Positions 1-8,204 of a stretch of 64,000 nucleotides of DNA are shown here, piece by piece; position 1 is the first letter of the stretch; every line of letters starts with the position of its first letter. Under the pieces are notes generated by a model that was not told the DNA's origin, made no database searches, and saw only the letters and a list, made by a program, of their open reading frames with translations. The stretch comes from Petropleomorpha daqingensis (GTDB lineage: Bacteria; Actinomycetota; Actinomycetes; Mycobacteriales; Geodermatophilaceae), in the NCBI RefSeq assembly GCF_013408985.1, contig NZ_JACBZT010000001.1:3224001-3288000 (forward strand). Direction: 5' to 3'. Made by a program: the position numbers and the translations under genes.

Positions 1-399
1 GCGAGGGTGCGCAAGCAGGAGCAGGCGCGCGAGCACCTGCAGGAGGCCCAGGTCCGTGCGGCCCGGGCCGACCAACAGCAGGCGCTGGCCGAGGAGCAGG
101 CCGCCCGCGCCCGCCGCGAGCAGGCCGAGGCCCAGGAGCGCGCCGCCCGCGCCGAGCGGGAGGCGCGCGAGATGCACGCCTCCGCGCACGAGGACCGCTC
201 CGCCGCCGAGCAGCTGCGGGCCAAGGCCGAGAAGCTCGCACCGGGGCTCAGCGCCCAGCACGACGGCGCGCCGCACCACGGCGCCCCGCAGGACGCGGGC
301 TACGACACCGCCTACGACACGGCGCCGCAGGGCCGCACCCCTGAGTCCGGGCTGCCCCAGCACACGCAGCAGACCGAGGGCGGGTCCACCCGCCGCTGA
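1..399 (+). CDS. C-terminal part of a coiled-coil protein (5' truncated by window)
   Basis: The frame is open from the first base, so only the C-terminus is seen; the GTG at base 7 is probably internal. The visible part is a long helix dominated by Ala, Glu, Arg and Gln (about residues 1-80 of the fragment), typical of a continuous coiled coil. A Gly/Pro/His/Tyr-rich disordered tail with a repeated YDTAYDTA-like segment follows. No catalytic motif is visible. The composition resembles small actinobacterial coiled-coil proteins of unknown role. It ends at TGA 397-399, followed at once by a perfect inverted repeat. Confidence 0.6.
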   Translation, partial: ARVRKQEQAREHLQEAQVRAARADQQQALAEEQAARARREQAEAQERAARAEREAREMHASAHEDRSAAEQLRAKAEKLAPGLSAQHDGAPHHGAPQDAGYDTAYDTAPQGRTPESGLPQHTQQTEGGSTRR

Positions 400-406
400 G
401 TTTTCG

Positions 407-457
407 CCCTCCGGGCAGTCGATGGTCTGAGAAGGTCGACGTCGACTGCCCGGAGGG
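407..457 (+). promoter_or_regulatory. 16-bp perfect inverted repeat covering the RBS of the next gene
   Basis: Arms 407-422 (CCCTCCGGGCAGTCGA) and 442-457 are exact reverse complements with a 19-nt loop. The right arm contains the GGAGGG ribosome-binding site of the gene starting at 462. The hairpin therefore follows the upstream stop codon by 7 nt and would also sequester the downstream RBS. There is no T-run after it. It may act as a terminator, as an RBS-masking structure, or both. Confidence 0.6.
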
Positions 458-461
458 ACCC

Positions 462-1541
462 ATGACCGATCTGATCGCCATCGGCACGCGCAAGGGCCTG
501 TGGCTCGCACGCAGTGACGACGACCGCCGCACGTGGACCCTCGACGGCCCGCACCTGCTCGCGCAGGAGGTCGCCGCGGTGTCGATCGACGCCCGCCGGC
601 CGCAGCCGCGCGTGCTGGCCGGCATCCAGTACGGCCACTGGGGCCCGACCGTCATGTGGTCCGACGACCTCGGCGCGAGCTGGCAGGAGACCGACCACGG
701 GGCGATCCGCTTCCCCGAGGACACCGGGGCCGCGCTGGCCCGCGTCTGGCAGCTGCGCCCGGACTCCGCCGCGCGGCCGGACGTCGTCTGGGCCGGCTGC
801 GAGCCGCACTCGCTGTGGCGCAGCGAGGACGGCGGGGCCACGTTCGAGCTGGTCCGCGGGTTGTGGGACCACCCGCACCGGCCGACGTGGGAGCCCGGCG
901 GCGGGGGAGCGGCGATCCACACGGTGCTGCCCGACCCCGCGACCGAGCGCGTGGTCGTCGCGATGAGCGCCGGCGGCGTCTACGTCAGCGAGGACGGCGG
1001 CGGCCGCTGGGAGCCACGCAACCGCGGCATCTCCGCCGGTTTCCTGCCGGAGGAGCCCGAGTACGGGCAGTGCGTGCACAAGATCGCCGTCGACGCCGGC
1101 GACCCCGAGCGGATGTACGCGCAGAACCACGGCGGCGTCTTCCGCACCGACGACGGCGGCCGGAAGTGGACGTCGATCGCCGGTGGGCTGCCGGCGGACT
1201 TCGGCTTCCCGATCGTCAGCTCGCCGCGCACCGCGGGCACGGCCTGGGTCATCCCGCTGGTCGCCGACATGCAGCGGGTGCCTCCGGAGGGCCGGCTGCG
1301 GGTGCAGCGCACGCGCGACGCGGGGGAGACCTGGACCGCGTCGACGGCCGGCCTGCCCGACGGCGCCTGGACCTCGGTGCTGCGCGACGCGTTCTGCGCC
1401 GACGACGCCGACCCGACCGGCGTCTACCTCGGCACCCGTGACGGCTGCGTCTACGCCAGCGCCGACGAGGGCGAGACGTTCACGACGGTCGCCGAGCACC
1501 TGCCCGACGTGCTCACCGTCCGGGCGGCGCGGATCCCGTGA
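462..1541 (+). CDS. Asp-box (BNR) beta-propeller protein, sialidase-superfamily fold
   Basis: A 359-residue protein made of recurring Asp-box motifs (S/T-x-D-x-G-x-T/S-W/F): SDDLGASW near residue 66, SEDGGATF near 120, SEDGGGRW near 176, TDDGGRKW near 229, TRDAGETW near 284 and SADEGETF near 333. This is the repeat of sialidase/VPS10/photosystem-assembly-like propellers. There is no signal peptide, so it is probably cytosolic. The sialidase Arg triad is not evident and no hydrolase activity should be assumed. The ATG at 462 follows GGAGGG by 4 nt. Its stop overlaps the GTG start of a MoaD/ThiS-like gene (GTGA), which suggests the two proteins work together. Exact function is unknown. Confidence 0.75.
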   Translation: MTDLIAIGTRKGLWLARSDDDRRTWTLDGPHLLAQEVAAVSIDARRPQPRVLAGIQYGHWGPTVMWSDDLGASWQETDHGAIRFPEDTGAALARVWQLRPDSAARPDVVWAGCEPHSLWRSEDGGATFELVRGLWDHPHRPTWEPGGGGAAIHTVLPDPATERVVVAMSAGGVYVSEDGGGRWEPRNRGISAGFLPEEPEYGQCVHKIAVDAGDPERMYAQNHGGVFRTDDGGRKWTSIAGGLPADFGFPIVSSPRTAGTAWVIPLVADMQRVPPEGRLRVQRTRDAGETWTASTAGLPDGAWTSVLRDAFCADDADPTGVYLGTRDGCVYASADEGETFTTVAEHLPDVLTVRAARIP

Positions 1542-1819
1542 AGGTGCAGGTAGTCCTCCCGGGCGTGCTCGCCGACCTCGCCGGGGGACGGCGGGAGCTC
1601 GACGTCGACCCCGGCGGCGCGACGCTGGCCGACCTGCTCGACACGCTGGCCGGGCAGCACCCGCTGCTCGGCCGGCGGATCCGCGACGAGGCCGGGCAGC
1701 TGCGCCGGTTCGTGAACGTCTACGTCGACGGCGACGACGTCCGGTACGAGCAGGGGCTGGCCACGGCGCTGCGCGACGGCACCCAGGTGCACGTGCTGCC
1801 GTCGATCGCCGGCGGCTGA
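1538..1819 (+). CDS. MoaD/ThiS-family ubiquitin-like sulfur-carrier protein
   Basis: A 93-residue protein with the beta-grasp pattern of MoaD/ThiS: VQVVLPGVLADLAGG at the N-terminus, then GATLADLLDTLAGQHP, FVNVYVDGDDVRY, and the terminal hydrophobic strand VHVLPSIAGG. The C-terminal Gly-Gly is intact, as needed for adenylation and thiocarboxylation. No E1-like (MoeB/ThiF) or synthase gene lies nearby, so the sulfur acceptor is unknown. The GTG start overlaps the stop of the Asp-box gene by 4 bp. Its own TGA (1817-1819) abuts the stop of the convergent neighbour. Confidence 0.8.
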   Translation: MKVQVVLPGVLADLAGGRRELDVDPGGATLADLLDTLAGQHPLLGRRIRDEAGQLRRFVNVYVDGDDVRYEQGLATALRDGTQVHVLPSIAGG

Positions 1820-2056
1820 TCAGAGGGTGGCGAGCTCCGCGCACGCGGGGCAGAGCTGGTCGGGCTGGTAGCCCTCGGGCGGCCACGGCAGCTGATCGTC
1901 CTGCGCGACGTAGGCGCCGCACAGCGCCTTGCGGCTCTGCCCGTTCACCCGGCCGATCGTGGCGTGGGCCGGGCCGATCTGCCGTGCCTGCAGCGAGCCG
2001 AACGCGCCCACCATGACCACCGCGTGCGCGGTGCCGTAGGCGTACGTGCTCGTCAT
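1820..2056 (-). CDS. Small conserved hypothetical protein with C...CPAC motif
   Basis: A 78-residue protein starting [13 protein letters not shown]. The C-terminal half carries a Cys at residue 46 (KALCGAY) and a CPAC pair at 69-72, a spacing that could bind zinc or form a rubredoxin-like knuckle with a missing fourth ligand. The N-terminal half is mildly hydrophobic. A longer frame is open upstream to 2359, but this ATG gives the best composition. Stop codons of this gene and the MoaD-like gene form one TGATCA. I do not recognise a function. Confidence 0.55.
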   Translation of the reverse strand: MTSTYAYGTAHAVVMVGAFGSLQARQIGPAHATIGRVNGQSRKALCGAYVAQDDQLPWPPEGYQPDQLCPACAELATL

Positions 2057-2225
2057 ACCGGCCAGGGTCCGAGCGCGTGCGGGACCGGGCCAGTACCGGT
2101 CCCGGCGTGTCCGGATCTCCCGGCACACCCGCCCCACTCGTCCCGGCGATGGGTCCGTCCGTGACCGGCCCGTGATCGCAGGGCGGACGGAATCGTTCCA
2201 CCCGGACGTTGGGGTCAATCGAGCC

Positions 2226-3572
2226 GTGGATCCGGCCGATCCAGCAGGGGTGACGACGACGCACGCGACGGCAGAGCGGCCGAGGACGGGCTTCTGGGCG
2301 GCCATCCCCCGGGGCGCCCGGCTGAGCGAGGAGAACTTCGGCGGCCGGCACCGGATCATCTCCGGCGTCCTGGCCGCGCACGTGCCGGCGCTGCTGGCCC
2401 TGGCCTCCTGGCAGCGGGTCCTCGACTTCCAGTTCTGGTGCTACCTGATCGCCATCGCCGTCACGTCCGTGCTGGCCTTCACCCTGCGCGGGCAGGGAAC
2501 CCGGGCCAGCGCGACCGCCGCCGGGCTGATGTGCGGGGCCGCCGGGCTGCTGCACGTCGGCGGCGGGCTCACCGACCTGCACATCTGGTTCTACGCACTG
2601 CTGGCCCTCGTGGCCCTGTACCAGATGTGGACGCCGTTCCTGCTGGCCGTGGCCTTCGTCGCGGTGCACCACCTGGGCATGAGCGCCTGGATGCCGGAGA
2701 TGATCTTCTCGACGCCGCAGGCGCTGCAGCACCCCTTCCTCTTCGCCTTCCTGCACGCGGCGTTCATGCTCGGCGAGGCGTTCTTCCTGGCGTACGCGTG
2801 GAAGTTCACCGAGGACGCCGACCGGGCCCGGCGGGCCGAGCAGTCGCGGGCCGAGGAGCAGCAGGCGGCGCAGGCCGCCGCGGTCGAGGAACTCGCCGCC
2901 GAGCGGGCCCGTGCCGCCGAGGAGGCCGCGCGGCAGCTCGAGCACCGCGAGGCGCGCGCCGCGCAGCTGGAGGAGCAGCTGGCCGAGCTGATGCAGGCCG
3001 GGCAGCGGCTCGACGAGAACGTCGGCACGGCCACCGACGTCATGGACGCCCTGCGCGCGGCGATCACCGAGATCTCCTCGGCGGCCAGCGTCGCGAGCGC
3101 CACGGCGACCGAGGCGAGCGAGCGCTCGCGCACCAGCGCCGACACCGTCGAGCGGCTCGCCGCGACGATGGCCGAGATCGACCAGATCGCCGGGAGCATC
3201 TCCAGCATCGCCGACCAGACCAACCTGCTCGCGCTCAACGCCACCATCGAGTCGGCCCGCGCGGGCGAGGCCGGCAAGGGCTTCGCCGTCGTCGCCGGGG
3301 AGGTCAAGGACCTCGCCACGGAGACCGCGCGGGCCACCGAGCGGATCCGCCGGGTCGTCGAATCCGTGCGCGGCGACGTCGGGGCCGCCGGCGAGGCGCT
3401 CACCGGGGTCCGCGAGATCATCGAGGGCGTCGTCGAGGCGCAGGGCACCATCGCCGCGGCGGTGGAGGAGCAGAGCGCCTCGACCGCGCAGGCGCAGGAG
3501 GCGATCACCGGCGCCTCGCGGGAGGCCGCCGCGATGGCCGCGGAGCTGCGCCGCATCGTCGCCGTCGACTGA
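2226..3572 (+). CDS. Methyl-accepting chemotaxis protein (membrane chemoreceptor)
   Basis: About 448 residues. The N-terminal part (about 40-185) has several hydrophobic segments with short loops rather than one periplasmic domain, so the sensor is membrane-embedded. A charged Ala/Glu-rich coiled coil (about 195-260) leads to the MCP signalling domain. The hairpin tip with [19 protein letters not shown] and the [15 protein letters not shown] motif (about 317-364) is the CheA/CheW-binding region. No HAMP domain is clear. Start is uncertain: GTG 2226 or GTG 2250, neither with a strong RBS, and the frame is open further upstream. No other che genes lie in the window, so it must signal to a kinase encoded elsewhere. 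Confidence 0.85.
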   Translation: MDPADPAGVTTTHATAERPRTGFWAAIPRGARLSEENFGGRHRIISGVLAAHVPALLALASWQRVLDFQFWCYLIAIAVTSVLAFTLRGQGTRASATAAGLMCGAAGLLHVGGGLTDLHIWFYALLALVALYQMWTPFLLAVAFVAVHHLGMSAWMPEMIFSTPQALQHPFLFAFLHAAFMLGEAFFLAYAWKFTEDADRARRAEQSRAEEQQAAQAAAVEELAAERARAAEEAARQLEHREARAAQLEEQLAELMQAGQRLDENVGTATDVMDALRAAITEISSAASVASATATEASERSRTSADTVERLAATMAEIDQIAGSISSIADQTNLLALNATIESARAGEAGKGFAVVAGEVKDLATETARATERIRRVVESVRGDVGAAGEALTGVREIIEGVVEAQGTIAAAVEEQSASTAQAQEAITGASREAAAMAAELRRIVAVD

Positions 3573-3626
3573 GCAGTTGCGGTCGCTGCGCCCGGCGTGT
3601 CGCCGCGTGTCGGCGACCGCAACTGC
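3573..3626 (+). terminator. 14-bp perfect stem directly after the chemoreceptor stop
   Basis: Arms 3573-3586 (GCAGTTGCGGTCGC) and 3613-3626 are exact reverse complements, starting on the base after the TGA. The loop is 26 nt and no T-tract follows. Position and strength suggest a transcription terminator of the U-less actinobacterial kind. Confidence 0.55.
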
Positions 3627-3651
3627 GCACTCGGCCCGGCGCCGGTTCCGC

Positions 3652-3683
3652 AGGTCACGAAAAGGTCACGCTGCGGTGTGACC
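3652..3683. promoter_or_regulatory. AGGTCACG direct repeats and inverted repeat upstream of the ROK promoter
   Basis: AGGTCACG occurs at 3652-3659 and 3663-3670, an 11-bp period (one helical turn). The second copy also pairs with GTGACC at 3678-3683 as an inverted repeat (8-nt gap). The array ends one base before the -35-like TTGACA. This is a plausible binding site for a second regulator, in addition to the ROK protein; the factor is unknown. Confidence 0.4.
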
Positions 3684-3684
3684 C

Positions 3685-3717
3685 TTGACACCGGTATGTA
3701 AGGACGGTGTCCTAACA
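3685..3717 (+). promoter_or_regulatory. ROK promoter and palindromic operator
   Basis: A perfect -35 hexamer TTGACA lies at 3685-3690. Bases 3697-3717 form an imperfect palindrome, TGTAAGGAC-GGT-GTCCTAACA (9+3+9, one mismatched pair), over the expected -10 region and ending 4 nt before the ATG at 3722. ROK repressors commonly bind AGGAC/GTCCT-type palindromes, so autoregulation is likely. The -10 is weak, and no RBS sits at normal spacing, which fits a leaderless mRNA. Confidence 0.55.
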
Positions 3718-3721
3718 AACC

Positions 3722-4900
3722 ATGACGGCGATCGGGGAGACCTCGCGGCAGCGGCGCCTGCTGCGGCCGACCGCCAAGGTGCTGCCCGAGCACGCGCGGG
3801 TGCACAACCGGTCGATGGTGCTGCAGCACCTGTTCCACTCCGGTCCGCGGTCGCGGGCCGACCTGGCCCGGGCCACGGGACTGACCCGCGTCACGATCTC
3901 CGACCTGGTCGGCTCGCTGCTCGACGAGGGCCTGGTCGACGAGCTCGGCTCGCGGGCCGAGGGGCGCCCCGGCAAGCCGGCGACGCTGGTGGGACTGCGC
4001 ACCGACGCCTTCCAGATCGTCGCGGTCGACCTCGCGGACGACGAGCGCATGCACGGCGCCGTCCTCGACCTCTCCGGCACCGTGCTCGAACGCCGGTCGG
4101 CCGCCGTCGAGGGGCGCACCGGCGCCGCCGCGGTCGACGCGCTGCTGGCCCTCTGCCGCGAGCTGGTCGCCGTGGCCACGCAGCCGGTGATCGGCGTCGG
4201 CGTCGGCTCGCCCGGCGTCATCGACCCGGACGGCACCGTGCTGCAGGCCCCCAACCGCGACTGGTACGACCTGCCGCTGGCCGCCGACCTCGGCGCCGCG
4301 CTCCGGCTGCCGGTGCACGTCGGAAACGACGCGAACACCGCCGCGCTGGGGGAGTTCACCTACGGCGGGGCCTCCGGCGGCGGGCTGCTGGTGCTCACCG
4401 TCGGCCTGGGCGTCGGCGCCGGGATCGTCCTCGACGGCGCGCTGGTGCAGGGCCACGAGCACGCCGCCGGCGAGATCGGCCACGTGACCGCCGTCGACGA
4501 GCGCGACGACCTCGACGGCGCCCCGCTCGGCCGGCCCGCGCCCTGCGCCTGCGGTCGCCGCGGCTGCCTCGAGACCGTGCTGTCGGTGCCGGCCCTGCGC
4601 CGCCGCACCGAGGGCCTGGACGCCCCGGCGGCCGACGCCGCGCTCGCCGCCGTCGGCCGCCGGTTGGGCATCGTGCTGGCGCCCGTCGTCAGCGCGCTGA
4701 ACCTGTCCGAGGTCGTGCTGAGCGGACCTCGGGAGCTCCTGGACGGGCCACTGCGCGAGGCCGCGCTGGCCACCCTCCGGGAACGCACCATGCCGGTCGT
4801 CAGCAGCTCGCTGCAACTGCGGATGACCTCGCTCGGCGAGGACGGCGCCCTGTCCGGGGCCGCGGTCCTCGTGCTGTCCGGCCAGCTCGGGGTCACCTGA
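3722..4900 (+). CDS. ROK-family transcriptional repressor (NagC-like)
   Basis: A 392-residue protein with an N-terminal winged HTH (about residues 43-75, SRADLARATGLTRVTISDLV), then the ROK sugar-sensing fold: the NDANTAALGEF motif (about 202-212) and the ROK zinc signature with CACGRRGC (about 275-282). It opens an amino-sugar locus, so the inducer is probably GlcNAc, GlcNAc-6-P or a chito-oligosaccharide. The operator over its own start region points to autorepression. The ABC-importer lipoprotein gene follows 93 bp downstream on the same strand, probably within the same regulon. Confidence 0.85.
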   Translation: MTAIGETSRQRRLLRPTAKVLPEHARVHNRSMVLQHLFHSGPRSRADLARATGLTRVTISDLVGSLLDEGLVDELGSRAEGRPGKPATLVGLRTDAFQIVAVDLADDERMHGAVLDLSGTVLERRSAAVEGRTGAAAVDALLALCRELVAVATQPVIGVGVGSPGVIDPDGTVLQAPNRDWYDLPLAADLGAALRLPVHVGNDANTAALGEFTYGGASGGGLLVLTVGLGVGAGIVLDGALVQGHEHAAGEIGHVTAVDERDDLDGAPLGRPAPCACGRRGCLETVLSVPALRRRTEGLDAPAADAALAAVGRRLGIVLAPVVSALNLSEVVLSGPRELLDGPLREAALATLRERTMPVVSSSLQLRMTSLGEDGALSGAAVLVLSGQLGVT

Positions 4901-4993
4901 CGACCCCGAGCCGGCCAGTTGCAAGTCGGAGAAGCACTCCCAGGAGGCGGCGCTGTCCGGCACCGCCCACGCGCATCGGAAGGAAACCCCGAC

Positions 4994-6313
4994 ATGAAGA
5001 GGGTACGCACGGGAGGGCTCGCCGCCGTGGGCGTCGGCCTCCTGCTCGCCGTCGCCGCGTGCGGCGGCGGATCGCAGGCCGCGGAGGGCGGCGACCAGAC
5101 CATCACGCTCTGGCTCAACGGCACCGACACGCCGCAGGAGTTGCGTGACTACCTGGTCACGACCTTCGAGGCGCAGAACGACGGCGCCACGCTGAAGATC
5201 GAGCAGCAGGACTGGAACGGCCTCGTCCCGCGCCTGCAGACCGCGCTCGCCTCGGAGGACCAGACCCCCGACCTGGTCGAGATCGGCAACACGCAGAGCC
5301 CGACGTTCACCTACGCCGGGGCGTTCACCGACATCACCGACCTGGTGCCGGACCTCGGCGGCGACGACCTGCTGCCCGGCTTCCTCGACGCCGGCACGGC
5401 CGACGGCAAGGTCTACGCGGTGCCCTACTACTCGGGTGCCCGCGCCGTCTTCTACAACAAGGACATGTTCGCCGCGGCCGGCGTCTCGGTGCCGACCACG
5501 CTGCAGGAGTTCACCGACGTCGCGGTCAAGCTGCAGCAGGCCAACCCCAACGGCAGCGGGTTCTGGTTCCCCGGCCAGGACTGGTACAACGGCACGGCCT
5601 GGATCTACAGCGCCGGGGGCGACCTCGCGGTGAAGGACGGCGACAAGTGGGTGGGCAACCTGTCCAGCCCCGAGTCGCAGGAGGGCCTCAAGCAGGTCCA
5701 GAACCTGTTCACCAACGCAACCGCCGCCCCGCGGGACGCCGACTCCGCCGACCCGTGGGTGGCGTTCAACAACGGCGAGGCGGCGATGTTCTCCGCGCCG
5801 ACCTGGGCGCGCTGGAGCATCGACCTGCCCGCGTGCAACAAGGGCGTCGACCCGGACGACACGTCCGACGCCGCGAAGGCCGCGCTGGCCGAGCAGCAGG
5901 CGTGCAACGAGCAGCACACCGGCGTCTTCGCCCTGCCCGGGCCGACGGCCGGCGAGCCGGCCACGGTGTTCGCCGGTGGCTCGAACATCGCCATCCCGGC
6001 GAAGTCGCAGCACCAGGAGCTCGCGCGGAACCTCCTGAAGATCATCTTCAGCGAGGACTTCCAGACGATGCTGGCCAAGAACGGGCTCATCCCGGGCAAC
6101 AGCCAGTACGCGTCGGCGCTCGGGGACGACGCCTACGCGCAGGCCGCGCTGGCCGCCGCCCTCAACGCCAAGCTGACCCCGGCGGCGGAGAAGTGGGCCG
6201 ACGTCGAGGGCGCCCGGATCCTGGAGGACTTCTTCCAGCAGGTGGCGAGCGGTGCCGACCTGGCCGAGGCCTCGGCCAAGGCCGACGACCTGATCACCCA
6301 GACGCTCAACTGA
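4994..6313 (+). CDS. Extracellular sugar-binding lipoprotein of an ABC importer
   Basis: A 439-residue family 1 solute-binding protein. It starts MKRVRTGG with a hydrophobic signal segment and the lipobox VAAC (Cys23), so it is a lipid-anchored extracellular protein. Typical features follow: the ITLWLNGTDTPQELRDYL opening strand, PDLVEIGNTQSP, AVPYYSGARAVFYNKDMFAAAG, and a C-terminal ILEDFFQQVASG helix. The ATG 4994 has a GGAAGG-type RBS at 4978-4985. Given nagK, nagB, nagA and nagZ around it, the ligand is likely GlcNAc, chitobiose or a muropeptide-derived sugar (inference). The role parallels DasA/NgcE of Streptomyces. Confidence 0.85.
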   Translation: MKRVRTGGLAAVGVGLLLAVAACGGGSQAAEGGDQTITLWLNGTDTPQELRDYLVTTFEAQNDGATLKIEQQDWNGLVPRLQTALASEDQTPDLVEIGNTQSPTFTYAGAFTDITDLVPDLGGDDLLPGFLDAGTADGKVYAVPYYSGARAVFYNKDMFAAAGVSVPTTLQEFTDVAVKLQQANPNGSGFWFPGQDWYNGTAWIYSAGGDLAVKDGDKWVGNLSSPESQEGLKQVQNLFTNATAAPRDADSADPWVAFNNGEAAMFSAPTWARWSIDLPACNKGVDPDDTSDAAKAALAEQQACNEQHTGVFALPGPTAGEPATVFAGGSNIAIPAKSQHQELARNLLKIIFSEDFQTMLAKNGLIPGNSQYASALGDDAYAQAALAAALNAKLTPAAEKWADVEGARILEDFFQQVASGADLAEASAKADDLITQTLN

Positions 6314-6375
6314 CGCACCTGCCCGGCGCCGGGAGCACCGTCTCCCGGCGCCGGGGATCGACCACCGGAGTCCCG

Positions 6376-7359
6376 ATGCTCGCACCTCCCACTCCCGAGG
6401 CGACGCTGGTGCCCCCGGCGCCGCCGCGGGCACCAGTGGTCCCCGCCTCATCCACCTCGGCCCGACCGCGACGCCGGCGGTTGCGCGGGCGCACCGGTCC
6501 GTACCTGCTGCTCCTGCCGGCGCTCGTGCCGATCGCCGTCGGGCTCGGCTACCCCCTGGCGCGCCAGTTCGTCCTCTCGTTCCAGGAGTACGGGCTGGCC
6601 CAGCAGTTCGGGCGCCCGGCCGAGTGGGTGGGGCTGGACAACTACACGAAGCTGCTGACCGACCCGTACGTCTGGGGCGTCATCGGCCGCTCGATCGCGT
6701 TCTGCCTGGTCAACGCCGGTCTCACCATGGTCGTCGGGGTGGCGCTCGCCGTCCTGATGACCCGGGTGGGCCGGTTCGCCAGGACGACGCTGCAGATCGG
6801 GCTGCTGCTGGCCTGGGGGACGCCGGTGCTGGCCACGATGACCGTCTGGCAGTGGCTGTTCGACTCCCAGTACGGCGTGGTCAACTGGCTGCTCGCCGAG
6901 CCGCTCGGCTTCGAGGGCATGCGGCACCACTCGTGGATCATCGAGCCGCTGTCGTTCTACCTGCTGGCCACGCTGATCGTCGTCTGGATGAGCGTGCCGT
7001 TCGTCGTCTTCTCGGTCTACGCCGGGCTGCTGCAGGTGCCCGACGAGACCCTCGAGGCCGCGGAGCTCGACGGCGCCGGTGCCTGGCAGCGGCTGCGGTA
7101 CATCGCGCTGCCGCTCGTGCGCCCCGTGCTGCTGATCGTCGGCCTGCTGCAGGTCATCTGGGACCTGCGGGTGTTCACCCAGATCTACGTGCTGCAGCGG
7201 GCCGGGGCGCCGACCCGTGAGACGCACCTGCTGGGCACCTTCATCTACTCCCTGTCCAAGGAGTTCGGCACGGCCGGAGCCATGGCCACGATCATGCTGG
7301 CGATCACGCTCGCCCTGACCATCGTCTACATCCGGCGCATGCTGCGGGAGGAGCCGTGA
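6376..7359 (+). CDS. ABC sugar transporter permease 1 (MalF type)
   Basis: A 327-residue inner-membrane protein with a Pro/Ala-rich cytosolic N-terminus (about 1-45), six predicted membrane segments and the permease EAA loop (LEAAELDGAGAWQRLRYIALP), which contacts the ATPase. ATG 6376 follows GGAG by 5 nt; the frame is open upstream but is there a shadow of the binding-protein gene. Its TGA overlaps the GTG of permease 2 by 4 bp. Confidence 0.88.
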   Translation: MLAPPTPEATLVPPAPPRAPVVPASSTSARPRRRRLRGRTGPYLLLLPALVPIAVGLGYPLARQFVLSFQEYGLAQQFGRPAEWVGLDNYTKLLTDPYVWGVIGRSIAFCLVNAGLTMVVGVALAVLMTRVGRFARTTLQIGLLLAWGTPVLATMTVWQWLFDSQYGVVNWLLAEPLGFEGMRHHSWIIEPLSFYLLATLIVVWMSVPFVVFSVYAGLLQVPDETLEAAELDGAGAWQRLRYIALPLVRPVLLIVGLLQVIWDLRVFTQIYVLQRAGAPTRETHLLGTFIYSLSKEFGTAGAMATIMLAITLALTIVYIRRMLREEP

Positions 7360-8204
7360 GCACCCCGGTCGGCAAGCGGGGCGGTACCCGCCGGCGGCTG
7401 CTCGGGGCCGTGGCCGTCGTCGTCGCCCTGATCTGGGTCTTCCCGATCTACTGGATGATCAACAGCGCTTTCCTGCCGACCAACCGGCTGCGCACCCCCG
7501 AACCGACCTTTTTCCCCTTCTCCGGGACGCTGTCGAATTTCCGGCGGGTGCTCACCGACTCGTCATTCTTCGACGCTTTCCGCGTGTCCCTGGAGGTCAC
7601 CGGGATCACCGTCGTCGTCGCCATTCTGTTCGCATTCGTCGCGGCTCTGGCGATCAGCCGTTTCCGATTCCGCGGGCGGAAGGCATTCCTCATCACCGTT
7701 CTGATCGTGCAGATGATCCCGGCCGAGGGCCTGTTCATCTCGCAGTACCAGGTGCTCGACGGCTGGCACCTGGTCAACCGGGTGCTCGGGCTGTCGATCG
7801 TCTACACCGCGGCGATCCTGCCGTTCACGATCTGGATGCTGCGCGGGTTCGTCAGCGGGGTGCCGGTGGAGCTGGAGGAGGCGGCCATGGTCGACGGCCT
7901 CTCCCGCACCCGGGCGTTCTTCCGGATCACCTTCCCGCTGCTCGCCCCGGGCCTGGTCGCCGCGGGTGTCTACGGGTTCCTGCAGGCCTGGAACGAGTAC
8001 ACGCTCGCCCTGGTGGTCATGACCGATCCCGACCAGCGCACCCTGCCGCTGTGGCTGCAGGGCCTGGTCGAGGGCAACCGGGCGACCGACTGGGGGTTGA
8101 TCATGGCCGGGGCGACGGTCATCTCGATCCCCGTGATCGTGTTCTTCCTGTTCGTGCAGAAGCGGATGAGCGCGGGTCTGGTGGCCGGGGCGGTGAAGGG
8201 ATGA
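7356..8204 (+). CDS. ABC sugar transporter permease 2 (MalG type)
   Basis: A 282-residue permease with an N-terminal membrane helix (LLGAVAVVVALIWVFPIYW), further helices and the EAA loop LEEAAMVDGLSRTRAFFRI. It pairs with the preceding permease. The stretch 7500-7700 uses unusual codons (TTT, AAT, GCT, ATT, GCA) compared with its neighbours. No ATPase gene follows: the next gene (overlap ATGA) is a kinase. Such importers in actinobacteria commonly share a general MsiK-type ATPase encoded elsewhere. Confidence 0.88.
   Translation: MSTPVGKRGGTRRRLLGAVAVVVALIWVFPIYWMINSAFLPTNRLRTPEPTFFPFSGTLSNFRRVLTDSSFFDAFRVSLEVTGITVVVAILFAFVAALAISRFRFRGRKAFLITVLIVQMIPAEGLFISQYQVLDGWHLVNRVLGLSIVYTAAILPFTIWMLRGFVSGVPVELEEAAMVDGLSRTRAFFRITFPLLAPGLVAAGVYGFLQAWNEYTLALVVMTDPDQRTLPLWLQGLVEGNRATDWGLIMAGATVISIPVIVFFLFVQKRMSAGLVAGAVKG

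Noticed and set aside
462-1541. Annotation as an active sialidase
   Set aside because: Asp-box repeats are present, but the sialidase Arg triad, the Tyr nucleophile and a secretion signal are not evident; only the propeller fold is supported.
312-6451. Very long minus-strand open frames (877 and 1286 codons) antisense to the chemoreceptor and sugar ABC genes
   Set aside because: They are Arg/Gly/Pro/Ala-rich, lack domain patterns and lie opposite well-supported genes; a typical artefact of high-GC DNA.
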